Assembly (NCBI GenBank): GCA_025201805.1
Contig: MU619306.1
Span: 19,460 to 73,890, forward strand
Direction of reading: 5' to 3'
Source of the DNA: Parasitella parasitica
Lineage: Eukaryota > Mucoromycota > Mucoromycetes > Mucorales > Mucoraceae
Length of the DNA: 54,431 bases
Positions 1-13,065 of this stretch are shown here, in pieces; position 1 is the stretch's first letter, and each line of letters begins with the position of its first letter. Made by a program: the position numbers and the translations under genes. Under the pieces are notes generated by a model. That model was not told the DNA's origin and searched no databases. It saw only the letters and a program-made list of their open reading frames with translations.

Positions 1-285
1 TTTTCCTTAAAAACAATGAATATTACACACGTTTTCTAAAAGACCATAACTAACACTCTCATGCACATTTTTTATAGTACCTATTACAAGAAAACAATAT
101 ACAAGATGGCGTGTTTCTAGTGCAGTAGTTCATTCAGGTATTATCATTTATTATGTTTTTGAGATGGGCCATTTTATCCGAAGCTGTGAAGTGTGGTAAG
201 ACATTTTTCGGCTATTTAGGGGGGGTATTCATTGAAATTTTACCAATTTCTATTTTTGGTTGAATTTCAAGCTCCGCACTACATC

Positions 286-308
286 AAAACAGGGGGAAAC
301 CCTGTTTT
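286..308. repeat. Perfect short inverted repeat (hairpin)
   Basis: Arms AAAACAGGG and CCCTGTTTT are separated by five bases (GGAAA). It stands alone in AT-rich spacer. It could be a palindromic remnant of a mobile element end or a chance hairpin; nothing else in the window assigns it a role. Confidence 0.5.
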
Positions 309-1298
309 TTTGTTTTTAGAATTTGGGTGCGCGTAGGGGTTATTTTAGCCAATCAAATTGCGCGATTTATAATCTTTCAGCACTTTTTTTGTGTTTATAA
401 ATAAAACGCAGCGAAGAAAACAATGATATAGTCTTACCATTTTATTAAAAAATTGGTAGTAGTACCTAAGTTGCAGCGTATAACTAGTCCACAGCTAACA
501 TAAAATATTATGTATTTTGATTTCTCATTTGTGTATTTTCATGACTTCTATCTTGTCATAGAGCAGGATTTTGTACATTGGACTATTCGCTTGATTGTAC
601 AACTTCAATGTCAATTTCGTGATATAAACTTTAATAAACGTTTCAGTTACCTTAAGGTATATTCATAAAGATCTTGCCTGTAAAATAGTCATAAATTTTT
701 ACATCTATCTTCATCAACATCTTCATTCAATCTTTCCATCAGGTTTATTGGTCAATCATACATTACACCATCATGGTATATTTCTTTATCTTTTAGTATC
801 CACATTTAGTATTAATAGCGATAGTATATTCATAGCCATGAGAGGCTCCTCATCCAAACATAAAATAAAACAGCGTCTTAAAAAGTATTTTATTTTAGTG
901 TTTCCTCAGATTTTCACACATCTGTCCTATCATCTTCGTCCAATATTACTATTCTTTAAATCAGCATTTCCTAACAACTAAAAATTTCATTATCTGAAGC
1001 TTTTAAGCGCTCAGCCGTTGCATCGATTTGCCATAATTGATATGCTGTCTTAGCTTTGTAGGTTTGTAGTTGCAAACAGGCTACAAAATACATTCGCTGT
1101 AATGATATGCATTTCACCGCCTCTAGATTCATCCAGCTCCCTTCAACTGTTATAGACTATATACTGTATGTGCGCGGTAAAGGTGCACAAGACGTTTTGC
1201 ACTTCGTACTTTGTAGATACCAACTTTTTATTGTAACGAAATATTTGAAATATTCATTACAATAAAAGAACAAAATAGTTAGAAATGCCTTATTCAAG

Positions 1299-1353
<55 letters not shown>
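1299..1353 (+). repeat. 55-nt genomic poly(A) tract preceded by AATAAA
   Basis: An uninterrupted run of about 55 A residues lies about 32 nt downstream of an AATAAA at 1261-1266. That spacing is typical of a polyadenylated transcript end, so this may be the 3' end of a retroposed RNA. No matching coding frame or clear target-site duplication was recognised. Confidence 0.6.
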
Positions 1354-1357
<4 letters not shown>

Positions 1358-2786
1358 CAGCTATGGAATGATGAGAATACCAGATCGAATATTATGATAT
1401 TCGCCATCAACAAAGAGTATCTGGACTAGCCATTACTTGGTAAGGAAAGGGGGAGGGGGAGGGGGAGGGGGACACCATTTGGCAATTACGAAAAATAGCA
1501 TAGTAATTATTGATATTGTCAGACTCACATTGACTTGTGCATGAAATTTTAGCTGATATAAGCACCATATTGTTAAATCGATAGATTAAACGCTTACAAA
1601 GAAATAGAGACGACTCGATGATGTTGATTATTTTTAGGGGCCATTTTGTAAAATGTGTAGATAACTTGAATAATGCTTTTACATGTATTCATCTGATATT
1701 GACCAGACCAGACTCGAGGGATATCGTTTGTTTGAATGGTGGAAGTCATCCATAATTATCTCTACACACAACAAATATTGGTAATATACCGTTCCATTCG
1801 AGCAACATTAAACATTTTGTTTTATGACCGTATCTGTCAAGTGAATTTGAGATGTAGGCGCATGTAAAAATGGAGGTTTATCAGACTTAAAGACTGCTGC
1901 AGTTGATTTATCCGGCTTTATGAAATACTGATCGGAATATATAATGTTTAATCAACAAGTCTCAGTTGACTCCAACTTGATTTCCAATGTGATGTGTGCT
2001 CTTTTTCAGTCCTCGTTACGACAATATTAGTATAGTCATCATGGACGTTATAAGACCAACAAATATCAATTTGCAAATAAATTTGAAGAGGCTCTAGTTA
2101 CTAAAACTATTACACATATTGAGTTTTACAGATGGAAAAAGCTACCACTGCGATTACTCTATATATCGCTTAGCTGGGAGTGCAGCCAAAATAAAGCGGA
2201 GGTGTCCAGGGTAGCATGGTGCGGTATGTGTGCGCTGTTCGTTCGTATCAATATGTTAAAAGATAAATGTGCACAATTCACACATATACTTGAGTTAAAT
2301 AATTTGACTGCTGGACAGCTTTTATTTTGAAATGTTTCAAATATACATGCCAATAGTACAGCTTGCACTTGCTGCCGATCTAGATAGTCTTGAACATTGG
2401 CCGACCATGCTAACAATTTCTATTATCCCGGAATCTGATAATCCAGTCATTTTCCATATGATATAGAGGCCTTGGTTTTAGGAATTACGGCTATCAAATG
2501 TTGGTTTTTTTTTATCAACAGTCGTTGGGGCTTCAGTATCCGACTTTTTCTTTTTACAGTGAGAATCGACGATCGTGTTGAAAGACGATGAGAAAGTCCG
2601 CGAAATAAGAAAAAGGGCACCTCACCTTTCCTTCTCTTTGTCAAACTATTGCTTACTTTAACCCCATTCCAACTTCCATTCACCCCCAACTCTTGCCTGG
2701 TTAATCAATCATAACATGCTTATTGCTTCCCTATTAACAAGCACAGGTACGTGTAGTCTGTGCCGTTGAAAAGATTGCAACACTCA

Positions 2787-4019
2787 ATGGGTTTTGTAGC
2801 CAAGCAATGTCAAACAAAGGTACACATAGCAAAGCCATTGCTATGGACTCCTATGCAGCAAATGCGCTCATATGTCACTGAAAACACCACAAAAAAGCCG
2901 TAAGTAATCCAGAAAGAGTAGCGAGTAGCGCCAGCTTCTAAAATAACTCCCTCAAGACCCACCGCTGTTTTGCTCACCAATATGGGTGGACCAAAAACAA
3001 CGGAGGATGTATATAATTTCTTGCATAATCTCTTTTCTGACAGAGATTTGATGCAACTTCCGTTCCAAAAGTATGCTGCAAAGTTTATTGCAAAGAGACG
3101 TACACCTCAAATCATTGATCAGTATCAAGCCATTGGCGGAGGATCTCCTATTTTGCGTTGGACTCGCTTACAGGGCGCTGCCATGGAAAAAATCCTGGAT
3201 AAGATCTCCCCAGAAACGGCTCCTCACAAGCATTATATTGCATTTCGCTACGTCGAACCTTATACCAATACAGCATTAGAGGAGATGAAGAAGGACGGTG
3301 TCGAACGTGCTATAGTGTTTACGCAGTATCCTCAGTATTCGTGTTCCACTACCGGAAGCAGTTTGAATGAACTGCATCGCGGCATTTCGGAACTGGGCAT
3401 GGATCATGTCTGTTGGAGCATTATTGACCGATGGCCTACCCATCCTGGCTTCATTGAAGCCACTGCAAAGAAAATTGAGGCAAAGCTGGCTGAATATACT
3501 GAGGAAGAGCGTCAGAGTGCTATCATCATGTTCTCTGCTCATTCTTTGCCCATGTCTGTTGTCAATCGTGGCGATCCTTATCCGGCTGAAGTTGCCGCAA
3601 CTGTAGATCATGTCATGAAGAGGCTGGAAAACAAATATCCTTACCGCCTTTGCTGGCAATCACAAGTAGGTCCAAAAGCCTGGCTTGGCCCTCAAACATC
3701 GGACGCTCTCAAGGGTTTTGCCAAAGCAGGTAAAAAGAACTTGGTTGTTGTTCCAATTGCTTTTACGAGCGATCACATTGAAACATTGTACGAACTGGAT
3801 CATGAATATGGGACTGAAGCCAAGGAGCTGGGCATCACGGGATGGAAACGTATTGATGCTTTGAACGACGATCCGATTTTTACCCGGGCAATGGCTGACA
3901 TTGTAAAGGAACATATCGAAAAAAACGAGGTTGTTAGCAAACAATGGCCTCTCAGATGTCCCGACTGTACGTTTGAAACATGTGGACATTCTCGTGAATA
4001 CTTTAACAGTCAAAAATGA
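2787..4019 (+). CDS. HEM15: Ferrochelatase, mitochondrial (two exons)
   Basis: Terminal enzyme of haem synthesis, inserting Fe2+ into protoporphyrin IX at the mitochondrial inner membrane. Exons 2787-2899 and 2957-4019 join in phase across a 57-nt GT..AG intron and give 391 residues, the usual length. The first exon encodes a basic, Arg/Lys-containing leader ending in RSYVTENTTKKPP that reads as a mitochondrial presequence. The mature protein opens with TAVLLTNMGGP. Family marks are ILRWTRLQG, the catalytic-His motif FSAHSLPMSV, WQSQVGP, and the FTSDHIETLYELD metal/proton-relay segment. The tail carries CPDC..ETC, as in [2Fe-2S]-containing ferrochelatases of animals and fission yeast. The ATG at 2787 was chosen because it supplies the leader. 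It is followed head-to-tail by MetAP2. Confidence 0.95.
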
Positions 4020-4285
4020 TGATAATAAATGCACATAATACTGTTTGCTTTAATAAAAATAGATCAGCTATAAAGCGAAGCAGTGTACGAATAGTGATCA
4101 GGACAAAGGCATTGCTATGCGCTCCCATTAGAGTATCCAGACATTCGTGATGAAAGTACAGTGCATGCTTCTTCAACAGTCACCAAAACCAAAGCTTTTT
4201 TTTTTTTTTTTTCGTACTTGAAAAATCATGAGAAAGCATTAGTTCAAACATTGTCTTGTTTCTCATTCCAATTCAACTATCTAAA

Positions 4286-5605
<1,320 letters not shown>

Positions 5606-5645
5606 ATAAAACTGCGAGTGATGGCAAATGACTATATACATGTTT

Positions 5646-7251
5646 TTATTCTTGTCGTCTCTTTTTGGTTTGTCTATCATCTATGTCGTTTTTGCGCCGA
5701 TTTGATGCTTCCTTGATCCTTGGCATACATTCAATCAATTGTTCTTTTGAGACAGCATCTCTAATACTGCATAAAACATTGTCCACCGTGCGCTGATGGT
5801 TGCCATCAGGCTTATCATCTCTGTATCGCATGAATCTCCATGGTGATTTGAGATTTAACTGTTGTTGCAACTCAGGGTCATAGTTGCATTCAATGATTTT
5901 TCCGTCCATTTCCTTTGGTCTTTTCCCAAATTTTTCTTTCCATTCGTGGGTTGTTATACCTAACTCTGCAAAAAAATTATAATCTTTTCCTCCTTGCCAC
6001 ACAAGTAGGTCGATCCTAGGTTTTGCTGTATAATCTTTGACACCTGGTAAGCTCCCACCCGGAAAAAATAGCGACACTTTGAAATCAACCGAGTTCTCGT
6101 TCAGCGGTTTCCATTTCAGCCTTTAAAAATTCATTTAAAGACGGGTATGTTTGTACACAGTTTTTACCTACATTTTGTTACAAGTTCCCATCGCATATGG
6201 TGCATTTACAGACGTAAAGATGAGTCCATCGTTCCCGTGCTTCAACTTGGGTATGATCTCATTAAACACGATATCAAGATGGTAAGTAAACTGCTGTTCT
6301 TTGAATTCAACTCTAATAAACCCAAGAATAAATATCTTGTTGTTACACCTGTTGTAACAAATCCTTACAGAAATGGCAATTGTCTTTGTAATTGTGGGTT
6401 CTTTTTGATCATTTCTTGGTGGGGTTTGATGATGTCGTTTCGAAGATACTAGGCATTTATTAGTACTCCAGCAGCATGCATCAATGAATGGTATTTACCC
6501 CTAATCGGCTCATAAGACCTCGAGATGTTAATACTTTGCTTTCGATGCATAAACAATCAAATAGTAAAAATCGTAGTTGGGTCTATTCAAATCATATAAA
6601 TATATATATATATTTATATTAGAAGTGGCATGATGATACTGGTTGAAAACTCACTGTGCCATCTTGCTCTTTATCCAGAACGAATTCTCCATCGATGATT
6701 GTATTTTTCAAGCACTTTTGGAAACTTGGATCACCTGGAATTGGAAATCGAAATTTGCGCACAACATGAAAATTGCTCTTTCTGTCAAACTAAAACTGCA
6801 GGATTAGGCTTAATTGAATACATGGATCAGATAGAATACAAACGAGATAGACTTGTGGTTCTCGTCTATGGTCTACCGTCAGCAAAGCTAGACAGCGTAC
6901 ACCGTCTGATTTCTCGGCAACAAAAAAACTATGTAGTTTTTAAGCAAAAATGATGTCAGTCCATGAATTGAATAAAGTTACTCTTCTTCTTCGATTTCTC
7001 TCAGCTGCTTGGCGCCAAAGCTGATGGGTTGTGCTCCAGGAAATCTATCAATGGACAATTCAATACATGGACTTGAAGGCTTTTTTTTTTTTTTTTTTTT
7101 TTTTGTAAAACATGGAATCTATTATCTCAACATTTTGCGGATTAGTTCTGTACTTGTAGCTATTCAACTTTAAAAGCGAAGCAACCTGTTCCTTGAGATC
7201 AAATGTATCTCTGACAGGTTCTCCAGGGATATCAGGAACTGGGCTTGTCAT
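5646..7251 (-). CDS. CEG1: mRNA capping enzyme, GTP-RNA guanylyltransferase (eight exons)
   Basis: Nuclear enzyme that transfers GMP to the 5' diphosphate end of pre-mRNA. Exons on the minus strand are 7251-7154, 7044-6982, 6928-6844, 6789-6655, 6582-6499, 6448-6369, 6312-6172 and 6120-5646. Their phases agree, giving 386 residues. Nucleotidyltransferase motifs appear in order: motif I EKSDGVR with the GMP-accepting Lys, motif III DGEFVLD, motif IIIa-like FLLFDCL, motif IV NDGLIF, motif V LKWKP, then an OB-fold with WRFMRYRDDKPDGN (motif VI). There is no RNA triphosphatase domain, as expected for fungi where that activity is a separate protein. The first intron contains a run of about 24 A. 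The start is 218 bp from the divergent Nup98 gene. Confidence 0.95.
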
Positions 7252-7469
7252 TAGATGTGTAATGTTAAAAAAAGAGGAGAAAGCTTTGGCGGTGAGAAGA
7301 GGTCTGTCTAGCAATGGTGGTGGTTCGCAAGACGACGTCAGCCGAAGTTGGAGCGGTATATAGTGTAGCATTTGCTCCCTCCCTTTTCCAAGAGACGCGT
7401 TTTTGTTCTTCATTATAAATTTTTTTCTTTTACTTTTTCGTTATTCTCCTAGTTTACTGATACAATAAC
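7252..7469. promoter_or_regulatory. Divergent promoter between capping enzyme and Nup98
   Basis: A 218-bp gap separates two divergent start codons, so both genes must use promoter elements here or overlapping each other's leader. The side facing Nup98 has a T-rich tract (about 7416-7445) just upstream of its ATG. No clear TATA box was seen. Confidence 0.6.
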
Positions 7470-8031
7470 ATGTTTGGAAAGAGTACATTCGGATCAACTG
7501 GGGTATTTGGTCAGCAGCAGCAGCAGCAGCAGCCATCTTCAGTCTTTGGTCAACAACAACAGCAGCCTCAACAACAAGGTGGTGGATTTAGTGGTAAGTT
7601 TTTCAAAGAACCAGCAAAAAATCTTCGTTCGTAACAACGTAATGATAGCATTTGGAGGAACTGCCACAGGGGGGGCTTTCGGTGCCACACCTGCTACAAC
7701 AAACGCATTTGGCCAACCTGCCCAACAGTCCGCATTCGGGTCTACGCCTGCTGCAAGTAAGTATATACATTTACATCCTTTTCCTTGTCAAAATACTGAA
7801 TTTGTTTACTTGAAGCTGGTTTCGGGGCAGGCACCACGTCTGCCTTTGGTCAAGCTAGACCTTCTGCATTCGGAGCACCACAACCATCTGCTTTCGGCAC
7901 TAGTAAGTTTCTTGTCATGATTGGAAGAGCGTTTAGTGTTTGACACTTTCTCATCAATAGCTCAAAATAATACTAACACTGGTTTCGGTGGTGGATTTGG
8001 AGCCAGTAAGTATATCTTTTTCATTATATGC

Positions 8032-8070
<39 letters not shown>

Positions 8071-10705
8071 TATTGCTCAAGAGAAGCGAATTTTCAACTA
8101 AACTGTTGATATATTTAATCTGCCATGTCGTCCCCTCTGAATATTTCTCTCTTTTATTTTTCTTGAATTCTAACCAACTTATCAATGGTAGCGCCCTCGA
8201 CTTCAACATTTGGAAGTACAGCAGCTCAACCAACGGGTGGATTGTTTGGACAAGCTCCCGTTACGAACGCTTTTGGGAGTACCTCCAATGCATTTGGACA
8301 ACCTCAGCAGCAGCAAGCATCGGGTTTCGGTGGTATGGGTACCACTGGTTCTGCTTTTGGACAGCCAACTAATACTGGAGGTGTAAATCAAGGCACTGCA
8401 ACTGCTGATTTTACTCCTACTCAAGATCGCGACATTTCAACTGGCATAAACAATTTCTTCCAGACAATTACAGCTATGCCACAATATAAGAACTATTCTC
8501 TCGAAGAACTGCGTTTGCAAGACTACCTTCAAAATAGAAAGAATGCTAGCAGTGCTCCCGCCAGTTCATTTGGTACTTCTGGCGGCGGTGCGTTTGGCGC
8601 TACTCCTGCTACAACCTCAGCATTTAGCCAACCTACGGCTACAGGTGCTTTTGGTCAGCAGCAACCATCTGCGTTTGGTCAACCTGCTCAGACAAATGCT
8701 TTTGGAGCCAGTGTAGGCGCATCTGGTAGTCTTTTTGGACAACAACAACCCGGCTCCAATACTCCAGCATTTGGTCAGCCCGCTACCAACGCCTTTGGTA
8801 GTAGCAATTCAGCATTCGGTCAACCCTCCACTGCTAATACAAGCTTTGGTTCCGCTGCAAACACTGGGGGTGCTTTCGGAACTGCTGCTTCAAAGCCTTT
8901 TGCATTTGGTAAGTTGATTTCTCAAGTTGTAAACTATTCAAGCAGTAACATCTTCCAACTTACTAGGCAGCACACCTGCGCCTACGACAGGTGGATTCAG
9001 CCAAACAACAAATACTGCATTTGGTCAGGCTGCTCCCACTACAAGTGCTTTTGGTCAACAGTCTGCTTCTACTAATTTTGGTGGATTTGGACAAAAGCCT
9101 GCAGGTACGACTACTGGTGGATTTGGTGGATTTGGCAACACTGGCACTACTGGTGGATTTGGTCAGCCTGCTGCTGGTGGGTTTGGTCAGCCTGCTGCTG
9201 GTGGGTTTGGAGCCGCCACAAGCAAGCCTGCCTCGTCCTTTTCTTTTGGAGCCACTGCTCCTGCCACTGGAACTACTGGTGGATTTGGTGGATTCGGAAC
9301 AACCCCTGCTGCTGGTACTGGTGGATTTGGCCAAACTACTACTGGCGGTGGACTTTTTGGGGCTGCAAAACCCGCTGCTCCCACCACTTCATTGTTTGGT
9401 AATACTGCTGGTGCTACAACAGGCGCCACTGGTGGTTTTGGTGGTTTTGGTGGTTTTGGCACTGGTCAAACTGGTCAAACTGGAGGAGCAGGGGGTTTGT
9501 TTGGCCAAAAGCCTGCTTCTGGATTAGGCACTACTGGAAGCGGTGGATTGTTTGGAAACAGCACAATGGGTGCTACCAATACTGGGTTCGGTGGATTTGG
9601 TCAACAGCAACAAGGTGCCAATAGCTTCAACTTGCCTGCCCAAGGTGGTTTGACTTCGTTTGGCACTAATGCTCTCCAACCTGGCATGCAACAACAGCCT
9701 TTAATTGCTACTGTCGATAAGAACCCTTACGGCAACAATCCCTTGTTTGACTTGAGCAAGGTTTCTAAAACTACTGCCGGCCTCAAACCTGGTGCCTCTG
9801 CTGTTGCTTCAGATGGCTCCAGCCGTAAATCCAACTATCCTCATTTCCCCATATCTCCTCGCACTGTGTCCAAAATCAGACTTCGTGGATTCAGCTTAAA
9901 CCCCTCTAAAAAAGCCAATGCTCGTACGACTGCCACCAACTCTTTAGAAGGCGTCAGCGATGATGCTGTCCTCGGTTCAGGTGCATTCGCTCCTCGTGCC
10001 AACAATAGGGTATTAGTATTTGATGAGAACGTCGACACAGCAAGCATTGTTAATCTGGTAAACAGCAAGAAATCTGACAAGAGAAGAGTCATGTTTGACC
10101 CCCAACTCGAATATGTTGCCGCCAAAGAAAATAACACTACAAAGTCTGCAACAGCAGCTACTACTACTACTACTACTACTACCACTGCTACAACGACTAC
10201 GACGATATCCGAGGTGACAGCCAATAGTGACGCATCTTCTTCCATTGCAACATCTTCGGCATCTATTATTGCTTCAAAGAATGGCTATTATATCTCACCC
10301 ACTCTTGATACCTTGGCAAGTATGCCTAAGGAAGGATTAAAGCAGGTACAGAACCTGGTTGTTGGTCGTAGGGGGTATGGCGAAGTACGTTATGAGCAAC
10401 CAGTGGATCTATCTGATGTCAATCTGGAGGATATCATGGGTAACATTGTTGTTATCGAAGAAAAGACAGTTGTCGTCTATCCTGATCAAGACTCCAAGCC
10501 TCCCGAGGGTGTTCAACTGAATTTGCCAGCAACTGTCAAGATTGAGAATTGCTTTTCCCATGATAAAAACACTGGTGCTCCCATCAAAGATCCCTCACAT
10601 CCTCGCTTCAGACTTTTCAAGGATCGACTTTGTAAGCGGGAGAATGTTGAATTTGTTGACTACAAAGATAATGGCGAATGGACTTTCAAGGTTAAGGGAT
10701 TCTAA
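7470..10705 (+). CDS. Nup98/Nup116-type FG nucleoporin (six exons)
   Basis: Component of the nuclear pore permeability barrier and mRNA export path. Exons 7470-7593, 7649-7756, 7816-7902, 7961-8005, 8192-8908 and 8967-10705 keep phase (each junction after codon base 1) and give 939 residues. The first two-thirds are GLFG/FG repeats rich in Gln, Thr and Gly. A GLEBS-type Gle2/Rae1-binding segment is visible at about 8440-8545 (ITAMPQYKNYSLEELRLQDY). A Thr homopolymer region precedes the C-terminal Nup98 domain (GYYISPTLDTLASM to the end). The chain stops at WTFKVKGF, where Nup98 orthologues are normally self-cleaved. There is no Nup96/Nup145C part, so this is a stand-alone form like yeast Nup100/Nup116. 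Confidence 0.93.
8036..8069 (+). repeat. GA microsatellite in a Nup98 intron
   Basis: About 17 GA units lie inside the fourth intron of the Nup98 gene (8006-8191), enlarging it to 186 nt, compared with 55-59 nt for its neighbours. Confidence 0.9.
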
Positions 10706-11536
10706 ATACACAGCTTGCACTGTTATATACGCTCACATTAAACATTTTGCCATTTGCCCAATTTTACAAACATTGACACATTGAGATTAAATAAAATCTG
10801 AAAATTTTCCTATTAAAAGATTGTATGATACCAATTATAGTATAAAGACACAATTAATGCATGTGCTATTGGACTCAAAGCTCAGGTATTTCCTTGTTAT
10901 TGAGAGCTTTGTCTTGATACTCATTGTCTTGAGTTTGACACTCGTTATTTGCTTTATTATTCTGGCTACTAAATTGTTCGTTCTACTGGTGCTTTATATG
11001 CTTGATACCATTCATCTCGAATCTCACATTATTGGTATGCAAAATAAAGCCGTACAATGATCGCGTGCACATTTCAGTAGCCTACAGTTCTTTATAAAAA
11101 GAACATGTTTACCTTATTGTTACTAAAATAAGGTACATTAATAGATACAATGAATGATTGATTACATTTAATAGAAACAAGAACTAGATACGACGCTTAG
11201 TGGTACCTAGGTTACGTCATGTTGTGTATGGTTATGTAAGGTTTGTGTTATGATGTGGCAGTGGCAGTGTCTTCCGTTGGCTTCACCGTTGTCAACGTAA
11301 CCAGCAATAAAAAGAGGGGGGGGGGGGGGAAGGGAGGGGGGAGGAGGAGCTCGAGCCTTTTCGATATTAGACCTCAGGATCTGCTTTTTATGCACACGTT
11401 AGGAGGGCTGAGATTTCCTTCTAATAATGCGAATATTTATTCACACCATCATTTTCTTTTCTTTGTTTTCACCCCTTTTTTCTCTTTTTTTTTTTTCTTC
11501 TTCTTGATAATAACATTATATACCCAATTAAACAAC
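10706..11536. other. Intergenic, Nup98 to HTH-protein gene
   Basis: Contains a 14-G run (11316-11329) in an A/G-rich context and a CT-rich leader before 11537. A 79-codon, very hydrophobic plus-strand frame (10821-11060) is present. Its antisense is Asn/Gln/Glu/Lys-rich and broken by stops, and I see no splice or family support for either strand. Confidence 0.5.
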
Positions 11537-12510
11537 ATGCCTCTAAAACAGATATCTGAAAAGGATTGTTGGTTCATTATAGGAGCTCACCAAGCTGGTG
11601 CTACAGAAAGACAGTGCTCCGAATTATCTGGTCTCTCAAAGACTGTAACTCACAACATCATTACAAATTTTAAAAAGCTGGGATCGCCTCATGCATCCAG
11701 CTTGTCTGTGAATGCGTTGATGAATAGTAAGTATATGTATTTGCTTTCACATGTGTATAATTGCGTATATCAGTGTGCTAATACAAAAGTGTGCAGGCCC
11801 TGAGAAAAAACGCAAGCTCAGGGATGAAGAATCAAAGGTGCGCATTTTGTTGAGCATTACACACAGGGCAACATAAACTAATTTTGAAACTCATGCGTAT
11901 AGAATGTCCCTCGCAAGAGAGGTAGACCTCGCAAGCCCATTGAAGCACCTTTTTTTACCCGCTCCATTGTGCGCGATGTCCTGAAGCAAGCTAGAACAGA
12001 TCAGGTAATGTTTTTTGCATTGTGCTGGAGTCTTTAAATCACGTGGTTACTAAATGCTCTCCTTATATGACCAAATAGCCGGTGTATGACGTCCATGATT
12101 CACCTGCAATGTACCCGTTGGAGCGACTCAATACCCCACCTACAGACGAAGACTCGCAACATTTGGATGTGCCCTCAGGCAGGGAAACCAAAAAATTGAG
12201 ACGCGAGTCTATCAAAGAAGAGATGCTACCCTCTACTCCAGGATCAATTATTGCCCTGGACGAATCAGACGACGATGAGAGTGGCACTTCCACATGGACG
12301 ATGGACGATGATAAAGAGCTATTGGAGCATGTGCTTGGATTACCTGTGAAAAATGTTAAATGGAAAGCAGTGGAGACTCAATTCAACGACAGACACTTGG
12401 CCAAGATGTGTTCAGAGCGTTGGGATTATTTAAAGAAACAATTAATTAAAGATATTCATCATGTGTTAATTGAAGAGCGAGATGGCAATGACAATGGCGG
12501 TGATACTTGA
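11537..12510 (+). CDS. Transposase-like HTH plus AT-hook plus SANT/Myb-like protein
   Basis: Predicted nuclear DNA-binding protein of 254 residues. Exons 11537-11726, 11797-11837, 11903-12004 and 12079-12510 join in phase. Residues about 5-55 form a helix-turn-helix resembling the N-terminal paired-like domain of Tc1/mariner transposases (AGATERQCSELSGLS, then a VTHNIITNFKKLGSP helix). A basic RKRGRPRKP AT-hook follows at about residues 80-88; Tc1 transposases carry a similar GRPR linker. An acidic stretch (ALDESDDDESG) precedes a Myb/SANT-like segment (WTMDDDKELLEHVLG to CSERWDYLKKQL). There is no DDE catalytic domain. This is compatible with a domesticated transposase DNA-binding domain joined to a SANT domain; the target is unknown. 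Confidence 0.75.
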
Positions 12511-13065
12511 TACAGTCAAATTATATTAAATAAATTCTGCGGTTTGCAGTGGCGAAAAGAGAGAATCAATGTAAATATCTCTTGTTCTCTCTCTCCCCAC
12601 ACTCGCAAGCACGCACACAAACACATACACAAACACACACACACACAAATAGATCCACACATTCAATCAAAATGCACCTGTATATTTAGCCTGACGATCT
12701 TTCTTTAACTGTGCAATGGTTTTATATTTTGTCCCTCAGTCAATAAAATGGTGCTACAGGGCCAATTATTCAAGTGTAACCAACTTCAACGTGCAAACTG
12801 CCTATATTATAACAGAAAGGCATGGTTTAATGAACGTCAGTGCTCCCATTAAACGAGAGCAAGCATAACCAAATGCTCCTTATATTCCCTCTCTTTTTTT
12901 TTCTTGTTTCTTTTGTGATTTATACCCTCTTTTTCTTTTATTCCCTAATCATCCTCTCATTCGAATCTTGTTTGTATAATAAAGAGGTAGCTTTCTGCTC
13001 AGTTACTTTTTCATTATAGACACATCTTTTTCTTCCCTTCTTCTTCCCTTTTTCCTTGATCAATT
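12511..13065. other. Intergenic with CA repeat and CT-rich promoter
   Basis: A short CA-rich microsatellite lies at about 12606-12650. Long pyrimidine tracts (about 12885-12950 and 13020-13058) lead to the ATG at 13066, as is common for well-expressed fungal genes. No coding frame recognised. Confidence 0.6.

Larger units (their letters stand above)
1..2786. other. Intergenic region, no convincing intact gene
   Basis: No long open frame. It holds a hairpin (286-308), a 55-nt poly(A) run (1299-1353) and a GGGGGA-type tract (about 1448-1471). A minus-strand 85-codon frame at 2159-2416 contains a helical, Leu/Gln-rich stretch that faintly recalls the middle-homology region of fungal zinc-cluster transcription factors. 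I cannot join it to a DNA-binding domain, so it may be a decayed fragment or chance. The last few hundred bases would serve as promoter for ferrochelatase. Confidence 0.5.

Noticed and set aside
3276-4034. Two antisense open frames over ferrochelatase
   Set aside because: No family features; the plus strand is a clear enzyme.
4075-4200. Resemblance between the spacer after ferrochelatase and its first exon (CATTGCTATG region)
   Set aside because: Only about 20-25 bases look alike; not enough to call a duplication.
6147-6953. Plus-strand frames inside the capping enzyme
   Set aside because: They are antisense to exons carrying nucleotidyltransferase motifs.
8963-9527. Ser/Thr-, Leu- or Pro-rich frames over the Nup98 repeats on both strands
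   Set aside because: Alternate-frame readings of GGT/TTT/GGA repeat codons.
10821-11060. 79-codon hydrophobic frame
   Set aside because: No signal, splice or homologous pattern; composition is explained by AT-rich sequence.
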